From the NCBI GenBank assembly GCA_947498775.1, contig CANMLL010000004.1, positions 237,889 to 301,888 of the forward strand: a DNA stretch of 64,000 bases. Direction: 5' to 3'. Origin of the DNA: an uncultured Aquimarina sp. (GTDB lineage: Bacteria; Bacteroidota; Bacteroidia; Flavobacteriales; Flavobacteriaceae). Positions 54,929-64,000 of the stretch are shown piece after piece (position 1 is the first letter of the stretch; each line of letters begins with the position of its first letter). The position numbers and the translations under genes were made by a program. The notes beneath the pieces are model-generated. The model ran no database searches and had not been told where the DNA came from. It was given only the letters and a program-made list of their open reading frames with translations.

Positions 54929-56287
54929 TTAAGGGTTTTTATCCATTACGCTTTTAGATACTTCGACTTTAGATAGACTAAAATCGTATTGTTTGTCATT
55001 TATGTAGACAAAAGTTTCAGCTTTCAAAAGATTATTCTTATCAGTATACAAATCAAAAGTATAATTAATAGATTTAATATTTTTAATTCCTTCTTTTTGA
55101 ATCCCTTTTGCTAAATCTTCCAATTTATAAGCAAAGTCCCAGTTTAGGTAACTATTTTTATTTTTTAGGGTAAGCAGATGAAATGTAACAATCGGGGAGT
55201 GAACTCCGGGAAGAGGACTTCCTTCTATACACTTTTTTTTGCTTAAAGTGAAGCGATCTCCTTTAGCAGAAATTATTGCTATGTGCTGGATTTTGTCTGT
55301 CAACCCTGTCACTTTAAACGTAACAGGTATTTTACTTGCAACTATAGACTTAAAGACGCCATTATAGTCAAAATCTTCTGTATCCACCAGATTATCAGTA
55401 TTTGGTACGATACTTTTTTCATTTACTTTTTCCTGTTCGTAATCACTCAGTTCATCTTTTGTTATAATGTCGCAGGTGCCTTCAAAAACAGTGATGTCTT
55501 GATCCTTATTTCCAAACTGTAGTGCGACAACTCCTTTATCTTTAAGAACTAAATTTATTTGTCCATAACTTTGATAACCTATGATAGGATATAAGAAGTT
55601 ATAATTCATAAAAGATGATAAAGATGCTTTGGTAAGTAAAAAATAACCTTTATAAAACTGCTGATCCTTCCTCGAAAAATACAAGACACTCAGAGATATG
55701 GGCATTCCACGATATGAATTGTCTATCATATCTTTATATTTTTTTTTGTGAATATAAAGTCGTTCTACATCATACAATTCGGGTTTTTTGTTGATGTAGG
55801 ACCCCCAACCATATCCATATTTGTCTTCTACACCTGATAAATATGCCGATATGAGAACGGTATCGTGGTTGTTTTGTTTTGTTAAATAACTTTTCCAGGT
55901 ATATTTTTCATAATAGATCGCATATCTGTAAATTATAAATATAGATACTGCAAAAACTACGAAGACCATCGTTATTGATATATTCGATGTTTTTAAAACA
56001 TTTACCCCATGATGTAATAAAAATGCCAGTGCACAGGGGATCACAAAGAAAATCACTATTGCTTTTAAATAACCAAAAGGCTCTCTTGCCCCAGAATATG
56101 GGGCATCGGATAAATTTAGATTAAGTACTATTTGTGCCAAAAATGCCAATACAATGGCAATAATTAAGCAAGTAATGAGCATTATAAAAACGGAATACCT
56201 TCCTGTAAAACGTATCAGTAAAAATGCTAAGAAAGTCAATGCAGTTGCAATACCTATAAATATCTTATGAAACTCAGGATCTATCAT
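54929..56287 (-). CDS. multi-pass membrane protein of unknown function
   Basis: 452 residues: four membrane segments in the first 130 residues (IGIATALTFLAFLLIRF; FIMLITCLIIAIVLAFLAQIVL; IVIFFVIPCALAFLLHH; ITMVFVVFAVSIFIIY) followed by a large soluble domain with YGYGWGSYINKKPELYDVERLYIHKKKYKDM and a beta-rich C terminus. Not recognised. Its upstream region carries the TTTACAGG-type promoter at 56497-56536, linking it to the two-component system of this region. Confidence 0.75.
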   Translation of the reverse strand: MIDPEFHKIFIGIATALTFLAFLLIRFTGRYSVFIMLITCLIIAIVLAFLAQIVLNLNLSDAPYSGAREPFGYLKAIVIFFVIPCALAFLLHHGVNVLKTSNISITMVFVVFAVSIFIIYRYAIYYEKYTWKSYLTKQNNHDTVLISAYLSGVEDKYGYGWGSYINKKPELYDVERLYIHKKKYKDMIDNSYRGMPISLSVLYFSRKDQQFYKGYFLLTKASLSSFMNYNFLYPIIGYQSYGQINLVLKDKGVVALQFGNKDQDITVFEGTCDIITKDELSDYEQEKVNEKSIVPNTDNLVDTEDFDYNGVFKSIVASKIPVTFKVTGLTDKIQHIAIISAKGDRFTLSKKKCIEGSPLPGVHSPIVTFHLLTLKNKNSYLNWDFAYKLEDLAKGIQKEGIKNIKSINYTFDLYTDKNNLLKAETFVYINDKQYDFSLSKVEVSKSVMDKNP

Positions 56288-56496
56288 AGTGTAAGTTCTA
56301 TTGTGGTTAAATTAGTTCACTCATATCATATCAATTTGTTTCTTCTTTATGCCTTAAAAAATGTATGAGCAACGAAAGTATAATATCTTAACTTTTTGAT
56401 TTTTTGAATAATGATTGCTTACTTTCCTTTGTTGGAAGTATTAAATCTATAATTTGTCATGGTTATATCGTTTTCACAACGTATAACTACAAGAGT

Positions 56497-56536
56497 CAAA
56501 GGTAAAATACTTCTTTAAAGTAAAAATCCCTGTAAA
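56497..56536 (-). promoter_or_regulatory. promoter with TTTACAGG box upstream of the membrane protein gene
   Basis: Minus strand: TTTACAGGGA (56536-56527), 22 bases, then TACCTTTG (56504-56497). The whole block from TATTCACGG to ACAGGG is the same as at 62877. Start codon 56287 is about 200 bases downstream, giving a long leader. The remaining gap 56540-57262 shows no gene I can support. Confidence 0.6.
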
Positions 56537-57262
56537 CCGTGAATATTTGTTTTTTGGATAGTAACTTTTTTGATGTAAAGATATCATCCAAATATTGAAC
56601 CATTACTTTATCAAGTAACGGAAATTCAATATTTGCTGTAATATATTTTGAATTAGATAGTATCTTTTTTCCTGACTCAAAATGGAATGATTTTGTTGTT
56701 GTAATACTGGATTGGTGGAGTTTCTATATAACGGAGGTCATTAGAAAATCAATCTTTATCTGAAGACTTATTCTTTTATGGATTCAGGATAATCAAGTTT
56801 TTTTGAGAGTTTTGGAGAAGTGCGGGATTAGGTAACCAGAAAATATGACCGATTAGGTCGAACCTTTGTAAAAAAAGAAGTGGAGGTTCTTCTTCGGTCT
56901 AAAGAAATTAAAGACTTTAACCCGTTGTACATTTTAAATAGTGCTAATTTTTATATTATTGACAATAATGATGCATCTTTATACTTTATGACAAACTTAA
57001 TTTTTAATCAGTGTGTTTCTGGCAGACTCCATTAATTGATTACTAAGTTCAAGTAAAAATCCATTTTATACACCTCAAAACTGAACAAAGCCAAATCTAG
57101 TTTGGGATGACATTATATACTACAATAACAAATATCATTTTTGAAAATCCTGATTTGATTGATGTTCAGTTTTATTGGGAAGGGATAAAGAAAAAGTTTT
57201 GATTACAGTTTAAATAAGGATTTAAATCACACAGCTTCTATTTTTACTGTCTCTCATAAAAA

Positions 57263-57307
57263 CACTTAGATTGACCTTCTAGTATTAGAGTCAATCTGAG
57301 TGCTTTT
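57263..57307. terminator. terminator of the surface-lipoprotein operon
   Basis: CACTTAGATTGAC (57263-57275) pairs with GTCAATCTGAGTG (57290-57302), one G-T pair, with A runs on one side and CTTTTTC on the other, so it can act in both directions. It lies 40 bases beyond the stop of the last gene of the operon on the minus strand. Confidence 0.8.
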
Positions 57308-57343
57308 TCAATCACTATCAACGGTATAGATAGAACTAAACCA

Positions 57344-59185
57344 TTATTGAGAAAATAATGATACCTTGTTACCATTATCCCTTAGTGTTTGGGCATTTGC
57401 CTCTGCTTGTGTTGATGCTTCTCCTGCTAATTTAATTGTTTTACCTGTTATGGCAGGAGTAATGTTTACTAGTCTGGTTAGTATTTCATCGATACTGGTG
57501 GTTGATAACTTACCTGTACTATTGAGATCAAGAGTTGAAAATTCCTGAATTGAAGACAAGTTTATAGAATCTAATAAAACTGTAGAATTTATACTCAAAT
57601 CATCAAAAGTAAGGAGACTGCCAAAATTTACGGTTTCTAAAAGAGTTTCTTCAATAACAAAATTTCTAATATGGGTAACTCTTTCCAGATTTGGTAACGT
57701 AATACTTGTAATCGATTCATTATTAGTAATATTAAAATCGATATTGGTAGAGGAACTATTTCCGGCTATCGAAGTTAACACAGGAAATGATAAAGATGGT
57801 AATGCGCTATTTCCTGAAACAGAGAGTCCCCCATTTAAAGTTGTTAAACTAGAAAAATTTACACTACTCATCAAAGTATTATTTGTTAAGATTAAGGCTG
57901 TATGAAATGTATCAGGCTCAAGAAGCGTAGTTAAGCTGGCAAATGACACACTTTCTAAAGCAATATTATCTGATATTAAAAGGCTATTATTGACAGTGGT
58001 CAAGCTGGGGAAATTTATACTACTCATCAAAGGGTTGTTTGTTATACTTATGGCTCTTCGAATTTCGTCTTCAGGAACCCTAAGCGTGGTTAAGCTGGCA
58101 AACAATACATTTTCTAAAGCAGCATTGTCTGATATTGAAAGAGCTCCATTTAAAGTGGTTAAACTCGAAAAATCCAAACTACGCATCAATGGATTATTGG
58201 TTATTGTTAAAGAATACCGAAATTCAGGAACTCCAAGCGTGGTTAATCGGGAAAACGATACACTTTCTAAAGAGGCGTTCTCTGAAATAGATATACTACC
58301 ACCTGTATTTGCTATGCTATCAAATTGCACAGCTTTTAGTTTTTTATTTTGTCTAATACTAATAAAGCTGATGGTGGTTAGGTTTGGAATTTCTAAAGAG
58401 TCTGCTCCGGGATTTTCTATGAACAGAATAGATCCTGCAGACCTTAAAGAATTTAAATGTAGGGTATTTAAGTTTTCATTTTCTTCCAGTCTTATAGAAC
58501 CTGATACTTCTTCTAGTACATCAAAATTAACATCGATTAAATTGTTATTTTGAGAAATTTTGATTGAAGATGCACTTATAAGTCCAGGAAGCGTAAAAGA
58601 AGTTAAGTTATCATTACTTGATACTATCAAATCATCAAAAATTTTTAGTTTGGGTAAACTAAGAGTTTGATATGATGAATTGTTATTAAACTCTAATTGC
58701 TTGAATTCTGTAATTGAATCCAAATTTATAGAAGTTAGTATATCATTTTCTTGAACATGAAAATCTGTTACATTAATCAATTTTTTAAGATCTATAGTTG
58801 ATAGTTCCTTATTTTCCTTAATAATGATTTCTTCAACAACATTTTCAAGATTAGGCAAAGATAGTGTTCGTAAACTCTCATTACCAACTACCTCTAGTGT
58901 AATTAAGCTTGAAATTTCTGTAAGGTTGAGAGTTGTTAAATTGGTAGTATTAAGAATGAGAACAGTATGGGTATTTTTACCAAAATTTTCTGTAACAATT
59001 TGTGCAGCCTCTTCATCATTAATATCTCCGGCAAACACCAAATACTCTAGCCCTAGATCAAAACCATCGGTACCATCAGTACCAGTTGTACCATCTACTC
59101 CATTAATACCATCTTCGCCATCACTACAAGAAAAGGTTAGTATAGCAAGAATTGTCATAAAAATTCTAACAAATATATGTTTCAT
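57344..59185 (-). CDS. collagen-like/leucine-rich surface lipoprotein (operon gene 3)
   Basis: 613 residues: lipoprotein signal (FMTILAILTFSC), a short collagen-like Gly-X-Y stretch (GEDGINGVDGTTGTDGTDG), a conserved head (EYLVFAGDINDEEAAQIVTENFGKNTHTVLILNT), then irregular solenoid repeats of about 22-26 residues (SISDNAALENVLFASLTTL; ITNNPLMSSINFPSLTTVN) related to the receptor L-domain/BspA type of LRR, and a cap (SIDEILTRLVNITPAITGKTIKLAGEA...LRDNGNKVSL). Paralogue of the two genes upstream. Probably an extended surface adhesin or receptor. Confidence 0.85.
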   Translation of the reverse strand: MKHIFVRIFMTILAILTFSCSDGEDGINGVDGTTGTDGTDGFDLGLEYLVFAGDINDEEAAQIVTENFGKNTHTVLILNTTNLTTLNLTEISSLITLEVVGNESLRTLSLPNLENVVEEIIIKENKELSTIDLKKLINVTDFHVQENDILTSINLDSITEFKQLEFNNNSSYQTLSLPKLKIFDDLIVSSNDNLTSFTLPGLISASSIKISQNNNLIDVNFDVLEEVSGSIRLEENENLNTLHLNSLRSAGSILFIENPGADSLEIPNLTTISFISIRQNKKLKAVQFDSIANTGGSISISENASLESVSFSRLTTLGVPEFRYSLTITNNPLMRSLDFSSLTTLNGALSISDNAALENVLFASLTTLRVPEDEIRRAISITNNPLMSSINFPSLTTVNNSLLISDNIALESVSFASLTTLLEPDTFHTALILTNNTLMSSVNFSSLTTLNGGLSVSGNSALPSLSFPVLTSIAGNSSSTNIDFNITNNESITSITLPNLERVTHIRNFVIEETLLETVNFGSLLTFDDLSINSTVLLDSINLSSIQEFSTLDLNSTGKLSTTSIDEILTRLVNITPAITGKTIKLAGEASTQAEANAQTLRDNGNKVSLFSQ

Positions 59186-59235
59186 AATTTAATGATTTAA
59201 TTTTTTTGTTTGTTAATTAAGTGTAAGCAGCCGTA

Positions 59236-61557
59236 TCAAAAAGGTTGGTTAATTCTTACAGTATTACCATTATCTCTCAGTATTTGTGCATTTGCTCTTG
59301 CTTGATTTGATGCCTCACCTTTTAACCTAATTGTTTTACTTGTGATAGCAGGAGTAATATTTACAAGTGTGGTTAATATTTCATCTATGGTAGTAATAGA
59401 AAGGTCACCCGGGCTTTCTAGTTCTAGTCTCGAGAAATCTTGAATTGATGTAAGGCTTACCGATTTTAACAAAACAGTTGAGTCTATATTCAAAGTAGAC
59501 AGTTTGGTTAGTTTACCAAAATCTACTGTCTCTAATATACCTTCATTAATATTTATTCGACCGGTAGTCTCAAGGTTTGGAAATGCAATATTGGTTATTA
59601 AGTCATTATTTATAATGCTCAACAGATTTTGTAAAGAGCTCAATAAAGGAAAAGACACATTGGTTAGAGCAGTATTTCCTGATATTTTAAGGTTAGAAAG
59701 TTCATCTTCTCCTGTAGAAGTCAACAAAGGAAAATTGATATTAGTTAGTGTAGTATTTCCTGAGATTTCAAAACCAATATTTTTTAGGGTTGCTAAACTT
59801 GAAAAATCTATACTGCCCAAATTAGTGTTATTGGTAATGTTAAAAACACCATTGTTGCCTATAAATCTAGAAGGATTTTCATATCCTGCAGAAGCCAATA
59901 GAGGGAAAGATAAATTTGTTAGCGCAGGGTTTCCTGAGATTTCAAAACCAATATTTTTTAGGGTTACTAAACTTGAAAAATCTATACTGCCCAAATTAGT
60001 GTTATTGGTAATGTTAAAAACACTCTCACTATATCGGAAAAATCTAGGAATATCTTCATATACTGCAGAAGCCAGTAAGGGAAAATACAAATCAGTTAGC
60101 GCAGCATTTTCTGAAATTTTAAAATTAATATTTTCCAGGGTTACCAAACTTGAAAAATTGATACTGCCCAAACTAGCGTTGTTTGTAATACTAAAATTAA
60201 AACTACGGCTAATACTTATACCGTTGGATTTACCTTTTACCGCAGTTAATTGAGGAAAAGATATGTTGGTTAGGGAAATATTTGCAGAGATGTCGAAATC
60301 TTCAGAAATTCTTACAGAAGTTAAACTAGGGAAATCGATACTTTCTAGCAAAGGATTATTGATAATGGTAAAATTAATGCGGTTTCCTATACTTTCAATT
60401 CCTGTCTCTGTTAGTTTAGGAAAGTCAATAGCAGTTAATAAGTTATTATTTGAAATTCTAAAACCTGACAAGACTTCTAAATTAGGAAAAGAAACGATCG
60501 GCAGGTTTTTATTGGTGCCAATAGAAAGTATTCCTCCATTGTTTACTAAACTCGTAAAATTTAGGTTTATTAACTTTTCGTTTTCGAAAACAAAAATATT
60601 ACGGTAACTAGTGGTTAGTTTGGGAAAATCGATACTGACTAATGATTGATTTTCAGAAACACTAACCCCTCTAATACTTGTTGTATTTGGAAATGATATC
60701 GTTTTGACTTTCGGGTTATTATGAAAACCAAAAAAACCTGATGAAACGATGGCATTAGTGTTAAGCATAGTGAGATTATCATTATTCCTAATAGCAATAC
60801 CACCCCCAACCTGGGTTAAAGCATTGAGATTGATCATTGTAAGATTAGTATTGTTTTCTACAGAAAACACAGTGGTGCTTAAAGAAATATCATCATCTTC
60901 ACTAGTAGTTAAGGCTGGTAGGTTAATATTTTCTATGGTTTGATTGTTAGATATTTCAATTTCCTTAAAAGTTCTCAAATTGGGGATATCAATTTTTAGT
61001 AGTTTGTCATTTTGGTCAATAAACAGGTTTGTTACTCGATTAAGATTATCTAAATTAATAGTGTTTAAAATATTATTTTCTGTAATTGATAAGGTTCCAA
61101 TACTGTTATTTAAATTAGATATTTTGATACTTTCTAATACTTTATTTCCGTTGATATTCACATTCTCATAAGTAGCCTCAAGATTTGGCAATAATATTCT
61201 TTGAAGCTTTTCATTATTACTAATCTCTAGTTTTACCAAAGTCGAAATTTGAGGCAACTCTAAAGAAGTAATATTAGTTGTGTTTTTTATTAAAAGAGTA
61301 TGTGTGTTTTTTCCGGCAGTTTCTTTAGCCAAAGCTATCGCTTCTTCATTGGTTATATCTCCGGAAATTACCAGATATCCAGAGCCATTGGGATTACCGC
61401 CATCTACACCGTCTACACCATCAATACCATCTACACCATCAATACCATCTTCTGGATCACAAGAAAATTGTATAACCGCAAGGGCCATTATAAAAATTTT
61501 AATATATGTATATTTCATCTGTTTATTTTTAGGGTTTTTAAAGCTATTATCGCACAT
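59236..61557 (-). CDS. collagen-like/leucine-rich surface lipoprotein (operon gene 2)
   Basis: 773 residues, the longest of three paralogues. Lipoprotein signal (IFIMALAVIQFSC; the likely start is the ATG giving MKYTYIKIFIM), GEDG-type stretch (GIDGVDGIDGVDGVDG), head domain (YLVISGDITNEEAIALAKETAGKNTHTLLIKNT), a longer solenoid and the same cap (IDEILTTLVNITPAITSKTIRLKGEASNQ). Within it, units of about 174-180 bases repeat almost exactly near 59757-60200, a sign of recent expansion. Six bases from the previous gene, so one operon. Confidence 0.85.
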   Translation of the reverse strand: MCDNSFKNPKNKQMKYTYIKIFIMALAVIQFSCDPEDGIDGVDGIDGVDGVDGGNPNGSGYLVISGDITNEEAIALAKETAGKNTHTLLIKNTTNITSLELPQISTLVKLEISNNEKLQRILLPNLEATYENVNINGNKVLESIKISNLNNSIGTLSITENNILNTINLDNLNRVTNLFIDQNDKLLKIDIPNLRTFKEIEISNNQTIENINLPALTTSEDDDISLSTTVFSVENNTNLTMINLNALTQVGGGIAIRNNDNLTMLNTNAIVSSGFFGFHNNPKVKTISFPNTTSIRGVSVSENQSLVSIDFPKLTTSYRNIFVFENEKLINLNFTSLVNNGGILSIGTNKNLPIVSFPNLEVLSGFRISNNNLLTAIDFPKLTETGIESIGNRINFTIINNPLLESIDFPSLTSVRISEDFDISANISLTNISFPQLTAVKGKSNGISISRSFNFSITNNASLGSINFSSLVTLENINFKISENAALTDLYFPLLASAVYEDIPRFFRYSESVFNITNNTNLGSIDFSSLVTLKNIGFEISGNPALTNLSFPLLASAGYENPSRFIGNNGVFNITNNTNLGSIDFSSLATLKNIGFEISGNTTLTNINFPLLTSTGEDELSNLKISGNTALTNVSFPLLSSLQNLLSIINNDLITNIAFPNLETTGRININEGILETVDFGKLTKLSTLNIDSTVLLKSVSLTSIQDFSRLELESPGDLSITTIDEILTTLVNITPAITSKTIRLKGEASNQARANAQILRDNGNTVRINQPF
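59757..60200 (-). repeat. near-identical internal repeats of about 174-180 bp
   Basis: The stretch 59757-59848 recurs at 59931-60022 with about one difference in 92 bases; a more diverged third copy lies near 60109-60200. In protein terms the unit contains NITNNTNLGSIDFSSL followed by TLKNIGFEISGN. Confidence 0.85.
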
Positions 61558-61562
61558 TATTT

Positions 61563-62795
61563 TTAGTTTCTGATATGGATAGTGTTTCCGTTACTTCTTA
61601 ATGTTTCTATAATTGTTAGGGCTTCTGCAGAGACGGTTCCTTGAAAAGAAATTAGTTTACCCGTTAGCGCTGGAGTGATTTTTATCAAATGGTTGGTTAA
61701 GCTATCGATTGTACCAGCAGAAAGTCTAGGAAAACTTAACGAATTAAACTCCTTAAGAGAAGATAAATCTATATTCGTTAAAGTAGTGCCAGACCGAATA
61801 GTAAAATCGTAAATAGTTGCAAGTCGATTAAAATTAATTGTTTGTAAATTAGCCCCCCCTGACCCAATAGTGATTCTTCTGGAGCTATTATCGCCTATAA
61901 CTTCTAAACTAGGAAAAGAAACATCACTGACTATTTGATTATTTGAGATCGAAAAAACAGCGTTCTCTTCATTTCCGATAGAATTTAATAAAGGAAAAGA
62001 AAGGGTAGTTAATTCAATATTACTAGAAATAGTTAATTCAAAACCAAGTTGCTCCAATCCATCAAAATTAAAACTTAACAATGCTTCATTTTGACTAATA
62101 ATGATACGATTACTCTTTTTTAAGTTAGAAAATGATGTTGCAGTTAAACTAGAATTTCGGTAAATTCTTATTGAATTAGTGGTAACCAAGGCATCTAGGT
62201 CTAAAGCTTTTAAATTAGAATTATTTAAAATAGAAACCTCACCAAAACTTGTTTCCAAAAGTGGTAAGTTAATGCTTTCTAATGAAAGATGATCAGAGAA
62301 AGAAAGATCCTCTATGATCGAAAGATTAGACAAATCGACTAGTCTTAATGCTTCATTTTTACTGACGTAGAAATCACCTAAAGTACTGGTCAGGTTTGGA
62401 AAACTAATACTTTCTAGCATAGGATTGCTTACTATCTGTATACTATCGGCTATTGATTCTAAATTTGACATTGTGAAGTTTAGCAATTTTTCATTGCCAC
62501 GAATCTTTAAAACTGCCAGATTTGTGAGTGTAGATAAATCTATAGTAGTTAAATTTGTGGTGCCTTTTATTAAAAGAGTATGCGTATTTTTTCCTGCATT
62601 TTCCTGCACTATCGTAGCCGCATCCTCATTGGTAATATCACCAGAAAACACAAGAATTGCTTGTCCATTTTCTGAACTGTTAACCCCATCTAGGCCATCT
62701 AGGCCATCTACTCCATCCACACCATCTTCACCATTACAAGAGAAAGTAAATATTGTAAGGAGTATTAAAAAAAATTGAATACAAATATTTTTCAT
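61563..62795 (-). CDS. collagen-like/leucine-rich surface lipoprotein (operon gene 1)
   Basis: 410 residues: signal (FFLILLTIFTFSC), collagen-like stretch (GEDGVDGVDGLDGLDG), head domain (ILVFSGDITNEDAATIVQENAGKNTHTLLIKGT), solenoid repeats (LESINLPLLETSFGEVSILNNS) and cap (LTNHLIKITPALTGKLISFQGTV...LRSNGNTIHI). First gene of the three-gene operon, directly behind the TTTACAGG promoter at 62847-62886. Confidence 0.85.
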   Translation of the reverse strand: MKNICIQFFLILLTIFTFSCNGEDGVDGVDGLDGLDGVNSSENGQAILVFSGDITNEDAATIVQENAGKNTHTLLIKGTTNLTTIDLSTLTNLAVLKIRGNEKLLNFTMSNLESIADSIQIVSNPMLESISFPNLTSTLGDFYVSKNEALRLVDLSNLSIIEDLSFSDHLSLESINLPLLETSFGEVSILNNSNLKALDLDALVTTNSIRIYRNSSLTATSFSNLKKSNRIIISQNEALLSFNFDGLEQLGFELTISSNIELTTLSFPLLNSIGNEENAVFSISNNQIVSDVSFPSLEVIGDNSSRRITIGSGGANLQTINFNRLATIYDFTIRSGTTLTNIDLSSLKEFNSLSFPRLSAGTIDSLTNHLIKITPALTGKLISFQGTVSAEALTIIETLRSNGNTIHIRN

Positions 62796-62846
62796 AATAA
62801 TTAAATCTAGGTTTTGGTTTCAAAAATTGATTTATAATAATTAGGT

Positions 62847-62886
62847 CAAAAATAAACTGCTTCCTAAAAACAAAAACCCCTGTAAA
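62847..62886 (-). promoter_or_regulatory. promoter of the surface-lipoprotein operon with TTTACAGG box
   Basis: Minus strand: TTTACAGGGG (62886-62877), 22 bases, then TATTTTTG (62854-62847). The start codon 62795 is 52 bases further. Architecture equals that at 50364, 50533 and 56497. Confidence 0.7.
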
Positions 62887-63204
62887 CCGTGAATATTTGT
62901 TTTAGATAGGAATTTTTATATGTACAGATATAACCTGAATATAGATCTATTGAAGGATTTGGTTTGCTGCTTTATCTAGGAAAAGAATTACGTGGCAAAA
63001 AAAGCCAAATAGAATCCAAAAACTAGAATAAAACAGTTTAATAAACTAAGGCGGCTCATTGTGAAAATGTTTATGTTCTAAAATTTACCATTGGTTTATT
63101 ATCTTATAAAAATTTGTATTTCAGTATTTTATATGTTTCTAGTGTTAGTGTAATGACTTTTCTTCACAGAATTCAGTGGTTTAGCTAGATTTTTATATTG
63201 GTAA

Positions 63205-63370
63205 TTTTGAAATAGGGTTACCCATTTAGTTCTCAAAGTATTGAAAATGAACTCTAATTTGATTTTGAAAAATTTTGATCAATTCGCTGAAGAGCTCAAT
63301 GTTAATAATTCTTAAGCTGATATTGCCAATATAATTCATGCGATTTAACTGGGTAACTCTATTTTGAAAA
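63205..63370. repeat. MITE-like element with terminal inverted repeats
   Basis: TTTTGAAATAGGGTTACCCA (63205-63224) and TGGGTAACTCTATTTTGAAAA (63350-63370) are imperfect reverse complements enclosing about 125 bases with only a 22-codon reading frame. The rest of the gap 62887-63204 shows nothing I can support. Confidence 0.45.
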
Positions 63371-63429
63371 AAATAGAAGTAAGGCTTTCGCTGAGTCACC
63401 TATCAACAATTAATCTTCAAAACACTTTT

Positions 63430-63765
63430 ATGAAATATGTTTTTTCAAAAATTATTTTAATATGTGTTGTTTCATTTGCTATTACTTATTGTGATAATGG
63501 ATCAGATGAAGATTTGTTATTATTCTCGCCAGATAGCAACATTATAGTACCTGAAATTAGCCCAAATGATGATTTAACTAATTTAGTTTTTAATGATAGA
63601 TCCTCAGAGAGTCAATTTTTTGTAGAATACTAGGAGCGTCTCGATAACGGAATAACCTCTTTTGAGCGAATTGGAAATTTCATAGTTGATGGAGAAGGGT
63701 CTATTGATAAAAAGGTAACAGAGAAGAACCTAAGTAGTTATGAAAGAAAGGCTTTTACTACTTGA
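63430..63765 (+). pseudogene. small lipoprotein interrupted by one in-frame TAG
   Basis: From ATG 63430 the protein has a lipoprotein signal (IILICVVSFAITYC) and an acidic tail (DNGSDEDLL). A TAG at 63631-63633 stops it after VEY, but the same frame continues as ERLDNGITSFERIGNFIVDGEGSIDKK to TGA at 63763. A change of CAG or AAG to TAG would explain it. Family unknown. The stretch 63766-64000 holds only a hairpin. Confidence 0.5.
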
Positions 63766-63834
63766 CATAGAGGTATCAATTTTATTATTAAATTGTTACT
63801 GAATATCCATAATATATCATATACCATAATCGTC

Positions 63835-63855
63835 AACCTGAACTCGTTTCAGGTT
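63835..63855. repeat. REP-like hairpin
   Basis: AACCTGAA and TTCAGGTT pair around CTCGT. Short hairpins with a CCTGAA...TTCAGG stem are scattered in intergenic DNA of many Flavobacteriia. Confidence 0.5.
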
Positions 63856-64000
63856 CTCATTATAACTAATTGTTTATCAACGAAATGAGATTCCGAAATA
63901 CACCTGCCTACCTGCGGTAATGCAGCTACGGTGTACCCACAAATATGCTTAGCTTAGCGTTATGAAAACTTTAGAACACCCACGGGCATTTTTTCCTGAT

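Noticed and set aside
56540..57262. Degraded gene in the long gap before the surface-lipoprotein terminator
   Set aside because: Short open pieces in several frames but no recognisable protein pattern.

Overview
The window looks like chromosome of a marine member of the Flavobacteriia (Bacteroidota). The evidence is low GC, SusC/SusD pairs, lipoproteins with acidic or Ser-rich tails after the lipid cysteine, TAnnTTTG promoter boxes (some leaderless), sulfatases, and IS families common in the group. No rRNA, intact tRNA, CRISPR array or phage is visible.

Layout. (1) 1-2095: sulfation genes, namely the 3' end of a sulfotransferase, APS kinase (cysC) and the small ATP-sulfurylase subunit (cysD), without cysN. 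(2) 2252-7746: a three-gene cassette present twice in tandem (large GT2 glycosyltransferase, a protein resembling the thiopeptide/SpaB C-terminal domain, small GT2 glycosyltransferase). The last gene of copy 2 is frameshifted in an A tract. (3) 7988-31395: a polysaccharide-utilisation region with a GH30-like lipoprotein, a sulfatase remnant destroyed by nested IS elements, SusC/SusD, a frameshifted GH2, a GH78 rhamnosidase, a sugar isomerase, RhaT, GH43, an S1 sulfatase, an esterase and aldose epimerase. (4) 31420-39607: an IS1380 element joined to a decayed STN-SusC gene, then FecR, an ECF sigma factor, and a KduD-KduI-DUF4861 uronate operon divergent from a LacI regulator. The sugar logic (rhamnosidase, rhamnose transport, uronate isomerase/dehydrogenase, sulfatases) fits a sulfated rhamnose-uronate glycan such as ulvan, but no lyase is in the window.

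(5) 40697-41340: a junction with an IS982 remnant and a 3' tRNA-fMet fragment, possibly an old island boundary. (6) 41783-48569: mostly unrecognised membrane or exported proteins, part of them in a stretch of visibly higher GC. (7) 48668-62795: a leucine-rich-repeat lipoprotein, a TPR sensor kinase with its LuxR-type response regulator, and a three-gene operon of collagen-like/leucine-rich surface lipoproteins. Four promoters in this part (kinase, LRR lipoprotein, three-gene operon, a membrane protein) share a TTWACAGG box exactly 24 nt upstream of a TAnnTTTG box, which suggests one regulon. (8) 62796-64000: small inverted repeats and a broken lipoprotein gene.

Several genes are interrupted by single-base shifts, often in short homopolymers, or by single stop codons. 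Either this region is decaying or the assembly carries indels; the sequence alone cannot decide.
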